From Pseudomonadota bacterium (GTDB taxonomy: Bacteria; Pseudomonadota; Alphaproteobacteria; Sphingomonadales; Sphingomonadaceae): DNA of 51,193 nt. The notes below the pieces were generated by a model. It searched no databases, was not told the DNA's origin, and saw nothing but the letters and a program-made list of their open reading frames with translations. This document shows positions 1-7,990 of the stretch, in pieces. Location of the stretch: contig JAFAEZ010000113.1 of the NCBI GenBank assembly GCA_023423775.1, positions 1 through 51,193 of the forward strand, given 5' to 3'. Made by a program: the position numbers and the translations under genes. How positions within the stretch are numbered: the first letter of the stretch is position 1; each line of letters starts with the position of its first letter.

Positions 1-71
1 CGTTCCGCGCCTGGTAATGACGCAGGAGGGCGAACTCGGTACGTCCGCCAAGCCTGGCAAGCAGACGATCG
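1..71. other. Window edge, no assignable gene
   Basis: This short stretch lies beyond the stop of the leftward response regulator. A frame is open on each strand up to the window edge, but neither has a convincing start or a motif I recognise. It may be the end of a gene that lies mostly outside the window. Confidence 0.3.
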
Positions 72-457
72 CTAAGCGGGCTTTGGTGCTTCGTTCAACA
101 GCGTCGAGAGGCCCGTGACAACCTGAGCAGGGGCAAACGGCTTCTGGAGCATCACGCTCTCAGGAACGCCCCTCGAGCCATGTTCGTGTGCACTGTCGCC
201 AGACATATAGATGATGGGGATGTGCGAATTTATTTCCCGCGCGCGCCTAGCGATCTCCCAGCCATCGGGGCCCCCGCCGATCCGGATATCCGTATGATGC
301 CGGAGAGTATCGGCTCGTTTCGTTCGACAGTGGCCATCGCGTCTTTCCCGGAGGCGACGTAATGAACTGCGTAGCCCCCTTCTTCGAGCGCGTCCTGCAA
401 GTTCAGCCCTATGAGCGACTCATCTTCCGCCAGCAGAATGAGGATAGTGGGTTCCAT
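72..457 (-). pseudogene. Receiver-only response regulator, frameshifted
   Basis: A single-domain CheY-like receiver that would take a phosphoryl group from a histidine kinase. The ATG at 457 has a GGAG-type ribosome site about 10 bases upstream. The first 55 codons read as the start of a receiver, with acidic residues E11 and D12. Near base 293/294 the frame breaks. Moving by one base restores a perfect receiver end: phospho-acceptor D57 (in ITDIR), S86 (in YMSGD) and K106 (in LQKPF), with a stop at 72-74. The repaired protein would be about 128 residues, the normal family length. All phosphorylation-site residues survive, so either the deletion is very recent or it is a sequencing or assembly error. 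As written, translation ends early after about 75 residues. A PAS-domain protein starts divergently at 641. Confidence 0.8.
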
Positions 458-640
458 GCAAGGGCTCTCCGCGTCAGGATCATAGGAGTTGATCCAATTC
501 TCAACGCGGGCAGCCAAGTGCGGGCGGTGCGAACCGGTAGCATGGTGTGACTTGCAACGCCATGTCCGAATGTCCGCTATGGGTCATTAGCGGGCGTCGG
601 TAGGTTCGCCGTCATTGCAGGGGCGAACGCTACGGGTGGA

Positions 641-1294
641 ATGGCGAGAATCCCGTTTGACGAGGAAATCCAGCGAGGGCAGGCTGATACAAGCAGCATT
701 GAGTATCAGATCATGACCAGCGCGATCGCACAACGCCACCTTCGGACATTGACCGGGAAGCGCCGGGTGGCCCAGCTGATTTACCGGGAGGTCTATTCGG
801 GCGCGCCGATGCCGTTCCTCCTGATGACGCCCGAGTTCGAGATCATTGATGCCAATGACGCGTACCTCGCGGCGACCATGCGGCAGCGCGATGGCCTCGT
901 CGGGCGCGATATGTTTCAGGCCTTTCCGGACAATCCTGCGGTTGCCGGCGCAGACGGAGTTGCAAACCTCAAGCAATCGGTGAGCGAAGCGCGCGCCTCC
1001 GGTTCGCGGCAAGCCATGAAAGTCCAGCGCTACGACGTGATGGATCCGGAAGGGCAGTGGAAGAAGCGTTACTGGCGCCCGGTGAACTGGCCGGTCCGCG
1101 ACGATGCGGGAACGGTTCTGGCCCTGGTGCACCACGTCATGGACGTGACTCGGGACGCGCTTGTCAGCAAGGGCTTCGATGGGACCGAAAGGCTGATCCG
1201 GCGGGCAGACGCCGCCTGCGAGGAATCGCGGTTACTTCGCGAAGAGACCCGGAGCCGGCTGGAACGGCTGCGGCGACGGCCATACACAAGGTGA
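641..1294 (+). CDS. PAS-domain sensory protein without an output domain
   Basis: 217 residues. A PAS domain occupies about residues 50-165; the stretches PFLLMTPEFEI and IIDANDAYL and the later YWRPVNWPV closely resemble the PAS_4-type sensor domains of alphaproteobacterial histidine kinases. The last 45 residues are charged and probably form a short coiled coil (EESRLLREETRSRLERLR). No kinase, cyclase or DNA-binding domain follows: the frame stops at 1294 and no kinase-like sequence follows before the convergent galactose operon. It could be a free sensor or adaptor, or the remnant of a PAS-histidine kinase. A frameshifted receiver lies divergently upstream, so both could derive from one decaying signalling locus. 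The start at 641 has GGGTGGA directly upstream, which is close; ATG 713 is an alternative. The ligand is unknown. Confidence 0.65.
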   Translation: MARIPFDEEIQRGQADTSSIEYQIMTSAIAQRHLRTLTGKRRVAQLIYREVYSGAPMPFLLMTPEFEIIDANDAYLAATMRQRDGLVGRDMFQAFPDNPAVAGADGVANLKQSVSEARASGSRQAMKVQRYDVMDPEGQWKKRYWRPVNWPVRDDAGTVLALVHHVMDVTRDALVSKGFDGTERLIRRADAACEESRLLREETRSRLERLRRRPYTR

Positions 1295-1447
1295 TCCGCG
1301 ATCGAGGCCGCTAGCCCCGACTTACGGCGGTGACCGTGTCGAAATTGATATCTGCAATGGGTCGAAGGCCGTCACCGGCGCTACGCGTCCACACGAGTTC
1401 CGGGACAAGCAGGTCGATCAATCCAGGCGTTGAAGCTCCTCCCACCC

Positions 1448-2380
1448 TCAATCCTCAAACGGGGCGACCGTGGCGCGGCGGCCGACCAGATAGGCGTCGG
1501 CGACCAAGCGCAGGGGGCGGACGTCCACGTCCGAGGTGCGCGTGTCGACGAGATCGAGGAAATGTTCGTAGATCGCCGGATATTCGCCCGGACCCTCGGC
1601 CGCGACCGGCGCGCCATCGATCGTGAGGCGCGATCCGCCTTCGCTGAGTTCAAGCCGTTTGCCCGATACGGTCCGCACATCGATCGTCCAGGCTTCGTCG
1701 CCGCTGTGCCGCCAGTCGAGCGTGACCGGCATGGCGGCGTCCGCGGCCGGGCTGGCGAAGTGGAGGTCGGCCGCGATCGGCGCCTGGCGGTTCTCCGGGA
1801 CGCGGAGGACGGCGTCCTTGACGAACAAGGTGCCCGGGAAAATCCGGGTGGCGATCGAGAAGGCGTTGATGCCGGGATCGAAGACGCCGAAGCCGCCCGG
1901 CTCCCAGATCCATTGTTGGCCGGGATGCCATTTGCGTACGTCCTCGCGCCAGACGATCTCCATCGAGGCGACGCGCTCGCCGGCCAGGGCTTTCGCCGCC
2001 GCCTCGACCGCCGGATTGTAGCGCGCGTGCCAGGTGGCGAACAAGGTCACCCCCTTCGCCTCGGCGAGGCAGGCGAGGTCCTCGATCTCGCTCAAGGTGA
2101 CGGCGGGCGGCTTTTCGAGCAGCACCTGCAGGCCGGCCTCGATGCAGTCGCGCGCGATCGGATAGCGCGCGCCGGGCGGCGTGCAGATCGCCACCGCGTC
2201 GAGGCCGCCGGCGGCCAGCATCTCGGCATGCGAGGCATAGGTCGGCACGCCCTCGGCCCCGTTTCCGCTCCGGCTGACCGAGGCCGCCAGTTCGAAGCGG
2301 TTCAAGGCGGCGATGGCGGGCGCGTGCTGGTCGCGCGCGATCTTGCCGTAGCCGATGATGCCGATCCGGAGCGGCCTCAT
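1448..2380 (-). CDS. Gfo/Idh/MocA oxidoreductase, probable D-galactose 1-dehydrogenase
   Basis: 310 residues. The N-terminus has the Rossmann nucleotide-binding pattern IGIIGYGKIA, followed by the family signature EKPPAVT at about residues 93-99, which contains the conserved EKP lysine. The C-terminal half is the alpha/beta substrate domain of the Gfo/Idh/MocA family. Known members oxidise sugars with NAD(P). Its ATG overlaps the dgoA stop by four bases (ATGA), and dgoK, a lactonase and dgoD are adjacent. The likely reaction is therefore oxidation of D-galactose to galactonolactone, the first step of the De Ley-Doudoroff pathway. The family is seen directly; the substrate is inferred from context. 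L-arabinose or D-fucose dehydrogenase activity is possible, since such enzymes are often promiscuous. Confidence 0.8.
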   Translation of the reverse strand: MRPLRIGIIGYGKIARDQHAPAIAALNRFELAASVSRSGNGAEGVPTYASHAEMLAAGGLDAVAICTPPGARYPIARDCIEAGLQVLLEKPPAVTLSEIEDLACLAEAKGVTLFATWHARYNPAVEAAAKALAGERVASMEIVWREDVRKWHPGQQWIWEPGGFGVFDPGINAFSIATRIFPGTLFVKDAVLRVPENRQAPIAADLHFASPAADAAMPVTLDWRHSGDEAWTIDVRTVSGKRLELSEGGSRLTIDGAPVAAEGPGEYPAIYEHFLDLVDTRTSDVDVRPLRLVADAYLVGRRATVAPFED

Positions 2381-3012
2381 GCCGGCTGGTCCAGGCCGGC
2401 GACATAAGCGCGCGCCTGGCTGCTGACTTCGTCCGGCGACTGGCCGGGCCGATAGAGGCCCGAGCCCAGGCCGAAGCCGTCGGCGCCGGCATCGCGCCAC
2501 GGCTTCATCGATGCAGGCGTGACACCGCCCACGACCAGCAAGGGCAGGTCCTTCGGAAGCACCGCGCGATGCGCCTTGACCACGGTCGGCGTGGCGCCCT
2601 CGGCCGGGAACAATTTCAGGCCGGTCGCTCCGGCCTGGATCGCGGTGAAGGCATCGGACGGGGTGAAATAGCCCGGCATCGAGACGAGCCCGGCGCGGGC
2701 CGTCGCCTCGATCACGCCGACATTGGTGTTGGGCGAGACGATCAGAGTGCCGCCCGCGTCCGCGACGGCCTCGACCTCGGCCGGGTGGAGCACCGTGCCG
2801 GCGCCGATCAGCGCGCGGCCGCCGAAGCGCCGCGCGAGGCGGCGGATGCTCTCCAGCGGATCGGGGGAGTTGAGCGGCACCTCGATCATGCGCAGGCCGG
2901 CGTCGAACAAGGCGTCGCCGATCGCCTCGACCTCGTCGGGGGTCACGCCGCGGATGATCGCCACCAGCGGGCACTCTGCCATCCACGCCTGAAGTTCGCT
3001 TCTCGCGCTCAT
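2377..3012 (-). CDS. dgoA: 2-dehydro-3-deoxy-6-phosphogalactonate aldolase
   Basis: 211 residues, the usual length for the KDPG/KDPGal aldolase family. This class I (Schiff-base) TIM-barrel aldolase splits 2-dehydro-3-deoxy-6-phosphogalactonate into pyruvate and glyceraldehyde-3-phosphate. Visible markers are IIRGVTP near residue 20, E44 in IEVPLNSP (the acid/base glutamate), the phosphate-binding GAGTV at 70-74, the Schiff-base lysine K133 in GLKLFPAE and the second phosphate loop VGGVTP. The IEVPLNSP segment and the adjacent dgoK favour the galactonate enzyme over the Entner-Doudoroff Eda aldolase. It overlaps dgoK upstream (3009-3012) and the dehydrogenase downstream (2377-2380) by four bases each, so the three genes form one translationally coupled operon. 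Confidence 0.9.
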   Translation of the reverse strand: MSARSELQAWMAECPLVAIIRGVTPDEVEAIGDALFDAGLRMIEVPLNSPDPLESIRRLARRFGGRALIGAGTVLHPAEVEAVADAGGTLIVSPNTNVGVIEATARAGLVSMPGYFTPSDAFTAIQAGATGLKLFPAEGATPTVVKAHRAVLPKDLPLLVVGGVTPASMKPWRDAGADGFGLGSGLYRPGQSPDEVSSQARAYVAGLDQPA

Positions 3013-3896
3013 AATGTCAGCTCCGCCAGATGCCTGATCCCGGCCAGGAACGCCTCCTCGCCGTCGATTTCGCGCGTGGTGCGGCCCGCCACGGCCAGCG
3101 CGGCGGCGACCAGTTCCGTGAGCTCGGGCCGGCCCATCACGAAGATTTCGCCGGGCGGGGCGTCGCGCAGGCCGATGCGGACGTCGCAGCCGATCAGCAG
3201 CCCGCTCGTATAAGCGGCGGCCTCCTCGCGCGGCGCCTTGCCGAGCAGGAAGCGGGCGCGGACCGAGAAGAGCTCGGCGGGAAGGTCGTCGTGGGAGAGG
3301 CCGTGGCGGACGCCCGCCTCGAAGGCGGGGCCGGGCGCGACCGGCCCGGCCATGAGGTCGGCGAGGATGCTGTGCTCGCGGAGGAGGTTGAACAATTCGC
3401 CGGTCATCACCGTGCGGAAACCGGCGATGCGGCCGTCGGCGATGCGCGCCCATTTGTTGTGGGTGCCGGGGTGGCAGCAGAGCGCGTCGGCGGGGATCAT
3501 GCCCGCGGCATAGGCGCCGAGTATCTGCACCTCCTCGCCGCGCATCACGTCGGCATGGGCGCCCTCGATATGGCAGACGCCGGGCACGATCGCGGTGCGG
3601 CCCGGTTCGACCCAGAGCAGGTTCGCGGCCACCTCGGGAAGGCCGGCGGGGCAGGGGACATAGGGCGCCTCGCGCCAGCCGCGGTTGGAGCCGATCATGC
3701 CGGCCATCAGCAGCGGCCGGTCGCCCAGCCGGGCGCGGATCTCGGCGACCGCGGCGGGAAAGCCATCGGCGTCGACCGAGGTCACGCCGCGATCATCCTC
3801 CATCTCGTCGGCGAGGCGGCCGCCGGGCTCGATCCGGTAAGCACGGCGGTTGGTGGTACCCCAATCGACTGCAATCAAGCCTTCTGCCCAGCGCAT
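3009..3896 (-). CDS. dgoK: 2-dehydro-3-deoxygalactonokinase
   Basis: 295 residues. DgoK phosphorylates 2-dehydro-3-deoxy-D-galactonate with ATP, giving the substrate of the next gene, dgoA. The phosphate-binding start LIAVDWGTTN is the family hallmark and resembles actin/hexokinase-fold kinases. LMAGMIGSNRGW and CHPGTHNKWA are further DgoK signatures. I chose the ATG at 3896 because GAGAGG lies a few bases upstream and only eight residues precede the conserved start; an ATG at 3938 would add 14 residues. It is the first gene of the leftward galactose operon. The 91-base gap to the rightward lactonase operon contains a palindrome that could bind a shared repressor. Confidence 0.92.
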   Translation of the reverse strand: MRWAEGLIAVDWGTTNRRAYRIEPGGRLADEMEDDRGVTSVDADGFPAAVAEIRARLGDRPLLMAGMIGSNRGWREAPYVPCPAGLPEVAANLLWVEPGRTAIVPGVCHIEGAHADVMRGEEVQILGAYAAGMIPADALCCHPGTHNKWARIADGRIAGFRTVMTGELFNLLREHSILADLMAGPVAPGPAFEAGVRHGLSHDDLPAELFSVRARFLLGKAPREEAAAYTSGLLIGCDVRIGLRDAPPGEIFVMGRPELTELVAAALAVAGRTTREIDGEEAFLAGIRHLAELTL

Positions 3897-3924
3897 CCCG
3901 TTCCTCTCGTCCTGCGGCTCCAAC

Positions 3925-3948
3925 GCCCAAACGGGCATTGGGTCCCAA
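3925..3948. promoter_or_regulatory. Candidate operator between divergent galactose operons
   Basis: In the 91-base divergent gap, TTGGGTCCCAA (3938-3948) is a perfect 11-base palindrome. It is preceded seven bases earlier by another CCCAA half-site, within GCCCAAACGGGC (3925-3936). The arrangement suits a dimeric sugar-responsive repressor acting on dgoK-dgoA-dehydrogenase and lactonase-glycosidase-dgoD together. No regulator gene lies next to the cluster, so the binding protein is unknown. Confidence 0.35.
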
Positions 3949-3987
3949 ACCGCTTGATCGGCGACCGGCCGACGCTATCCACGGACC

Positions 3988-4860
3988 ATGCGCGACGACA
4001 GCCCGAAATGCGTGGCCGACTGCCAGGCCGTGCTCGGCGAGGGCCCGATCTGGGTCGCTGCCGAGCAGGCGCTGTACTGGCTGGACATCAAGGGCTATCG
4101 CATCCTGCGGCGGACGGCCGAGGGCGCGATCAGGGCCTGGCAGACGCCGTTCCGGATCTGCTCGCTCGCGCCGCGCGCGGTCGGCGGGTTCGTCGCCGGC
4201 ACCGAGAACGGGTTCGCGCTGGTCGACCCGGAAGAGGATATTTACGAGCTGGTCGGCGACCCGGAGCCGGAGCGGCGGACCAATCGCTTCAACGACGGCA
4301 AGGTCGACCGCGAGGGGCGCTTCTGGGCTGGCACGATGGACGATGCCGAGGAGGAGGCGTCGGGCGCGCTCTACCGGCTCGACCAGGACCGCGGCTGGAG
4401 CCGGCTCGACGACGGCTATGCGGTCACCAACGGCCCCGCCTTCAGTCCGGACGGCCGCACCCTATACCATAATGACAGCGGGCGTCGGACCACCTTCGCC
4501 TTCGACATGGATGCGGCCGGCACGTTGTCGAACAAGCGCATCTTCGCTCATTTCCAGGTGGCGGAAGGCTATCCGGACGGAATGACGGTGGATGCCGAAG
4601 GCTGCCTCTGGATCGCCTTCTGGGACGGCTGGTGCGTGCGCCGCTTCTCGCCCGAAGGCGAGGTGCTGCGCGTGATCGAATTGCCGGTGGAGCGCCCGAC
4701 CAGCTGCGCGTTCGGCGGGCCCGCGCTCGACCAGCTCTTCATCACTTCTGCCCGGGTCGGCCTCAACGCCGAGGCGCTGGCGGCGCAGCCCCATGCCGGA
4801 GGCCTGTTCGTGGCGCGGCCGGGCGTGGTGGGGATCGAAGACCGTCCCTACGCCGGCTGA
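3988..4860 (+). CDS. SMP-30/gluconolactonase-family lactonase, probable galactonolactonase
   Basis: 290 residues, the usual size of the six-bladed SMP-30/regucalcin lactonases. These metal-dependent cytoplasmic enzymes hydrolyse sugar lactones to the open acid. The expected metal ligands can be placed: E18 in LGEGP, N148 in VTNGPAFSPDG and D197 in GYPDGM, matching the E18/N154/D204 set of human SMP-30. RFNDGKVD and GRFWAGTMD are further family motifs. It is the first gene of the rightward galactose operon and supplies the step between the galactose dehydrogenase and DgoD. Galactonolactone is inferred as substrate from context; arabinolactone or gluconolactone cannot be excluded by sequence. 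Confidence 0.85.
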   Translation: MRDDSPKCVADCQAVLGEGPIWVAAEQALYWLDIKGYRILRRTAEGAIRAWQTPFRICSLAPRAVGGFVAGTENGFALVDPEEDIYELVGDPEPERRTNRFNDGKVDREGRFWAGTMDDAEEEASGALYRLDQDRGWSRLDDGYAVTNGPAFSPDGRTLYHNDSGRRTTFAFDMDAAGTLSNKRIFAHFQVAEGYPDGMTVDAEGCLWIAFWDGWCVRRFSPEGEVLRVIELPVERPTSCAFGGPALDQLFITSARVGLNAEALAAQPHAGGLFVARPGVVGIEDRPYAG

Positions 4861-5003
4861 CGGGGACCTCAATCCGCCGCGACGGCGGTGCAGCCCACGC
4901 CTTGCATGCAACTTTATCGGGCGCTGCTCTTTGTGAAGGGGGCGAGCGCTTGCGCCGCCAGGAATGACGCGCGTACCCAAGGGAGGGCCCCATCGCTAAT
5001 TTC

Positions 5004-6302
5004 ATGTTCGCGACCGGGATCGAGAACAGCATCCCGACGATCAACAACGGCCGCACCCGCGTCGATCAGATGGAGGTGTGCGGCCATTACGAGCGCTGGC
5101 GCGAGGATTTCGATTGCGTCGAGGATCTCGGCATCACCTATCTGCGCTACGGTCCGCCGATCCACCGCACCTTCCTGGCGCCCGGCCGCTACGACTGGGA
5201 ATTTGCCGACATCACCTTCGCCGATCTGAAGCGGCGCGACATCACGCCGATCGTCGACCTCTGCCACTTCGGCGTGCCCGACTGGATCGGCAACTTCCAG
5301 AACCCCGATTTCCCGCAGCTCTTCGCAGGCTATGCGGCCGCCTTCGCCGAGCGCTTTCCGTGGGTGCAGCTCTACACGCCGGTCAACGAGATGTTCATCT
5401 GCGCGACCTTCTCCGCCAAATATGGCTGGTGGAACGAGCAGATGCACACCGACCGCGCGTTCGTCACCGCGCTTAAGCATATCGTGAAGGCGAATGTGCT
5501 GGCGATGATGGAGATATTGAAGCGGCGCCCGGACGCGATCTTCATCCAGAGCGAATCCTCGGAATATTTCCACGCCGACAGCCCCAAGGCGATCGGCCCG
5601 GCCGAGATCATGAACTCGAAGCGCTTCCTCAGCCTCGATCTCAATTACGGCCGTCGGGTCGACAGCGAGATGTACGAGTATCTGATGGATAACGGGATGA
5701 CCAAGGACGAATATCATTTCTTCCTCGGCAACCGGCTGAAGCAGCACTGCATTCTCGGCAACGATTATTACTGGACCAACGAGCATCGGGTCCATGCCAA
5801 CGGCCTCACCGAAGCCTCGGGCGAGGTGTTCGGCTACTCGGAGATCACGCGGCAATATTATAATCGCTACCGCCTGCCGGTGATGCACACCGAGACCAAT
5901 TTGCGCGAGGGTCCGAACGGCAACGAGGCGGTGCAGTGGCTGTGGAAGGAATGGGCCAATGTGCTGCGGCTGCGCAACGTCGGCATCCCGACCGTGGGCT
6001 TCACCTGGTATTCGCTGACCGACCAGATCGACTGGGACACCGCGCTGCGCGAGCAGAACGGCAACGTCAACGCGCTTGGCCTCTACGATCTCGACCGCAA
6101 CATTCGCAACGTCGGCCGCGCCTATAAGCAGCTCATCGCCGACTGGCGCGACGTGTTGCCGGCGCAGAGCGTCTGCCTGGTCGTGCCGATCGTGCCGCCT
6201 TCCGCGTCCGGCGGCGCCCATGCCCGGGAGCAGATCGAGGAAGCCCAGGACCGATTGCGCGAAGCGCCCGCCGAGGCGACGATGCCGGAGGTCGGCCCAT
6301 GA
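5004..6302 (+). CDS. Glycoside hydrolase family 1-like enzyme, probable beta-galactosidase/glucosidase
   Basis: 432 residues. The TIM-barrel pattern resembles GH1 and clan GH-A: an acid/base glutamate E129 in YTPVNEM (usually NEP) and a probable nucleophile E297 in MHTETN (usually TENG). DLCHFGVPDW and WYSLTDQIDW are other active-site loops. No signal peptide is visible, so the enzyme is probably cytoplasmic and acts on an imported disaccharide. A 30-residue charged tail (from about residue 400) lies beyond the barrel. The start is uncertain: a strong GGGAGGG at 4981-4987 is about 16 bases from ATG 5004 but ideally spaced for an ATC at 4992, which would add IANF in frame. The gene overlaps dgoD by four bases. 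A substrate that yields galactose is inferred from context. Confidence 0.75.
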   Translation: MFATGIENSIPTINNGRTRVDQMEVCGHYERWREDFDCVEDLGITYLRYGPPIHRTFLAPGRYDWEFADITFADLKRRDITPIVDLCHFGVPDWIGNFQNPDFPQLFAGYAAAFAERFPWVQLYTPVNEMFICATFSAKYGWWNEQMHTDRAFVTALKHIVKANVLAMMEILKRRPDAIFIQSESSEYFHADSPKAIGPAEIMNSKRFLSLDLNYGRRVDSEMYEYLMDNGMTKDEYHFFLGNRLKQHCILGNDYYWTNEHRVHANGLTEASGEVFGYSEITRQYYNRYRLPVMHTETNLREGPNGNEAVQWLWKEWANVLRLRNVGIPTVGFTWYSLTDQIDWDTALREQNGNVNALGLYDLDRNIRNVGRAYKQLIADWRDVLPAQSVCLVVPIVPPSASGGAHAREQIEEAQDRLREAPAEATMPEVGP

Positions 6303-7438
6303 AGATCGGGCGGATCGAGACCTTCTTCGTGCCGCCGCGCTGGCTGTTCGTGCGCGTCGAGAGCGACGACGGCGCGGTCGGCTGGGGCGAGGCGAGCCTC
6401 GAAGGCTATGCCGAAGCGGTGGCCGGCGCGTTCGAGCCGATCCGCGACCGCTTCATCGGCCACGACCCGTTCCGGATCGAGGACATCTGGCAGGTCGCCT
6501 ATCGCGGCGGCTTCTATCGCGGCGGGCCAGTGCTGATGTCGGCGCTGGCGGGGCTCGAGCAGGCCCTGTGGGACCTCAAGGGCAAGGCGGTGAGCCTGCC
6601 CGCCTGGCAAATGCTCGGCGGCCAGGTGCGCGACAAGATCCGCGCCTATGCGTGGATCGGCGGCGATCGCCCCCACGAGATCGGCGAGGCCGCCCGCCAG
6701 CGGCGCGCACAGGGCTTCTCGGCGATCAAGATGAACGCAACTTCGGAGCTCGACTGGCTCGGCACGCCCAAGGCGTTCGACGAGGTGGTGGCGCGAGTCG
6801 AGGCGGTGCAGGCCGAAGGAATGGATGCCGGCCTCGATTTCCACGGCCGCGTCCACCGGCCGATGGCCAAGCAGCTCGCCAAGGTGCTCGAGCCGCTCGG
6901 CCTGCTGTTCATCGAGGAGCCTTTGCTGTCGGAAAATCCCGAGGGCCTCGCGCACATCGCCCAGCTCGTCTCGACCCCGATCGCGCTTGGCGAGCGGCTC
7001 TACTCGCGCTGGGACTTCAAGCCCTTCTTCGAGAAAGGCGCGGTCGACATCATCCAGCCCGATCTCAGCCATGCCGGCGGGCTGCTCGAATGCCGCAAAA
7101 TCGCGGCGATGGCCGAAGCCTATGATGTCGCGGTGGCGCCGCATTGCCCGCTCGGGCCGCTGGCGCTCGCGGCCTGCCTCCAGCTCGCCGCCTGCACCCC
7201 CAATGTCGCGATTCAGGAGATGAGCCTCGGCATCCATTACAATGTCGGCCACGACCTGCTGAGCTTCGTTACCGACAAGGCCGTACTGACGCCACAGGAC
7301 GGCTATCTGCCGATCCCGCAGGGGCCGGGCCTCGGCGTCGGGATCGACGAGGCGGCCGTGCGCGAAGCCGACAAGGACCGCCACCGTTGGCGCAATCCGG
7401 TCTGGCGGCATTCCGACGGCAGCTTTGCCGAATGGTGA
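6299..7438 (+). CDS. dgoD: D-galactonate dehydratase, enolase superfamily
   Basis: 379 residues. DgoD removes water from D-galactonate to give 2-dehydro-3-deoxygalactonate, the substrate of DgoK. It belongs to the mandelate racemase/muconate cycloisomerase part of the enolase superfamily. Catalytic positions line up with E. coli DgoD at a constant offset of three: metal ligands D180, E206 and E232, and acid/base histidines H182 (in DFHGR) and H282 (in APHCPLGP). The N-terminal capping domain (residues 1-120) and the C-terminal barrel are complete. It overlaps the glycosidase by ATGA and ends the rightward operon; a strong hairpin lies 19 bases after the stop. Other acid-sugar dehydratases share the fold, but the neighbouring dgoA and dgoK make this assignment firm. 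Confidence 0.93.
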   Translation: MKIGRIETFFVPPRWLFVRVESDDGAVGWGEASLEGYAEAVAGAFEPIRDRFIGHDPFRIEDIWQVAYRGGFYRGGPVLMSALAGLEQALWDLKGKAVSLPAWQMLGGQVRDKIRAYAWIGGDRPHEIGEAARQRRAQGFSAIKMNATSELDWLGTPKAFDEVVARVEAVQAEGMDAGLDFHGRVHRPMAKQLAKVLEPLGLLFIEEPLLSENPEGLAHIAQLVSTPIALGERLYSRWDFKPFFEKGAVDIIQPDLSHAGGLLECRKIAAMAEAYDVAVAPHCPLGPLALAACLQLAACTPNVAIQEMSLGIHYNVGHDLLSFVTDKAVLTPQDGYLPIPQGPGLGVGIDEAAVREADKDRHRWRNPVWRHSDGSFAEW

Positions 7439-7456
7439 GCGCGGCGCAGACGCGCA

Positions 7457-7490
7457 AAGAGCGGGCGCGCCCGGTGGCGCACCCGCTCTT
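7457..7490. terminator. Bidirectional terminator hairpin
   Basis: AAGAGCGGG (7457-7465) pairs with CCCGCTCTT (7482-7490), continued after one mismatch by GCGCC/GGCGC around a CGGT loop. It separates dgoD from the convergent small gene ending at 7519. The T-tracts are short, but the stem has 14 pairs and could stop transcription from both sides. Confidence 0.75.
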
Positions 7491-7518
7491 CGTATCCCGT
7501 CGCGAACGGAGAAAAGGC

Positions 7519-7842
7519 TTAGGCGACCGCCCGCAGACCGCCGCGGCGGCGACCCGGAACGCTGCACTGGACGCCCAGTTCGGCCTCGAGCCGCGACAGC
7601 TCGCGCTGGCGCGATTCCCGATAGGCCTCGGCGTAGCGCGCGTCGCACTCCGCTTCTTCCTGCGTCTGGGGCCGATAGTAAGCGACCGCGAGCTGGCGAC
7701 CGAAAATGTCGTCGCCGCGCATCTTCACTTCCGCTTCCGCGCCGCCCGGCAGGCTGGCGCGCACCTCGATCAGGCGCTCGATCAGCGCGTCGAGCGAAGT
7801 CGTATCGCGGATTTCGATAAAATCTTTGACAAGTCTACTCAT
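7519..7842 (-). CDS. Small hypothetical protein with a charged helical C-terminus
   Basis: 107 residues, family not recognised. The N-terminal half (DALIERLIEVRASLPGGAEAE) reads like a compact alpha/beta fold with a hydrophobic face. Residues 65-95 are rich in E, R, Q and A and probably form one long helix. There is no signal peptide or membrane segment. I chose ATG 7842 because GGGG lies just upstream; an in-frame start at 7905 would add 21 residues unlike the rest. It is transcribed away from the aldose epimerase at 7991, and the gap between them holds two GANTC sequences and a CtrA-like motif, which hints at cell-cycle control. Nothing ties it to sugar metabolism beyond position. Confidence 0.65.
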   Translation of the reverse strand: MSRLVKDFIEIRDTTSLDALIERLIEVRASLPGGAEAEVKMRGDDIFGRQLAVAYYRPQTQEEAECDARYAEAYRESRQRELSRLEAELGVQCSVPGRRRGGLRAVA

Positions 7843-7870
7843 CACACACCCCGTCCCACTCTGTCCCTGG

Positions 7871-7923
7871 GATTCAAGATACCTTGCGCCCGAATCACTG
7901 AGCAAGGATTAACTTCGATTTAC
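7871..7923. promoter_or_regulatory. CtrA-like and CcrM-like motifs in a divergent gap
   Basis: TTAA-N7-TTAC occurs at 7909-7923, one base from the alphaproteobacterial CtrA consensus TTAA-N7-TTAA. Two GANTC sequences, possible CcrM methylation sites, lie at 7871-7875 and 7892-7896. All are in the 148-base gap between the small gene at 7842 and the epimerase at 7991. Motif matches only; function is not shown. Confidence 0.3.
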
Positions 7924-7990
7924 CCACAAGAGAGTTACGCAGGGCTGACGACTTGCAACAGCTAGGGTTAATACTGAAAAGGCGGCCCAA

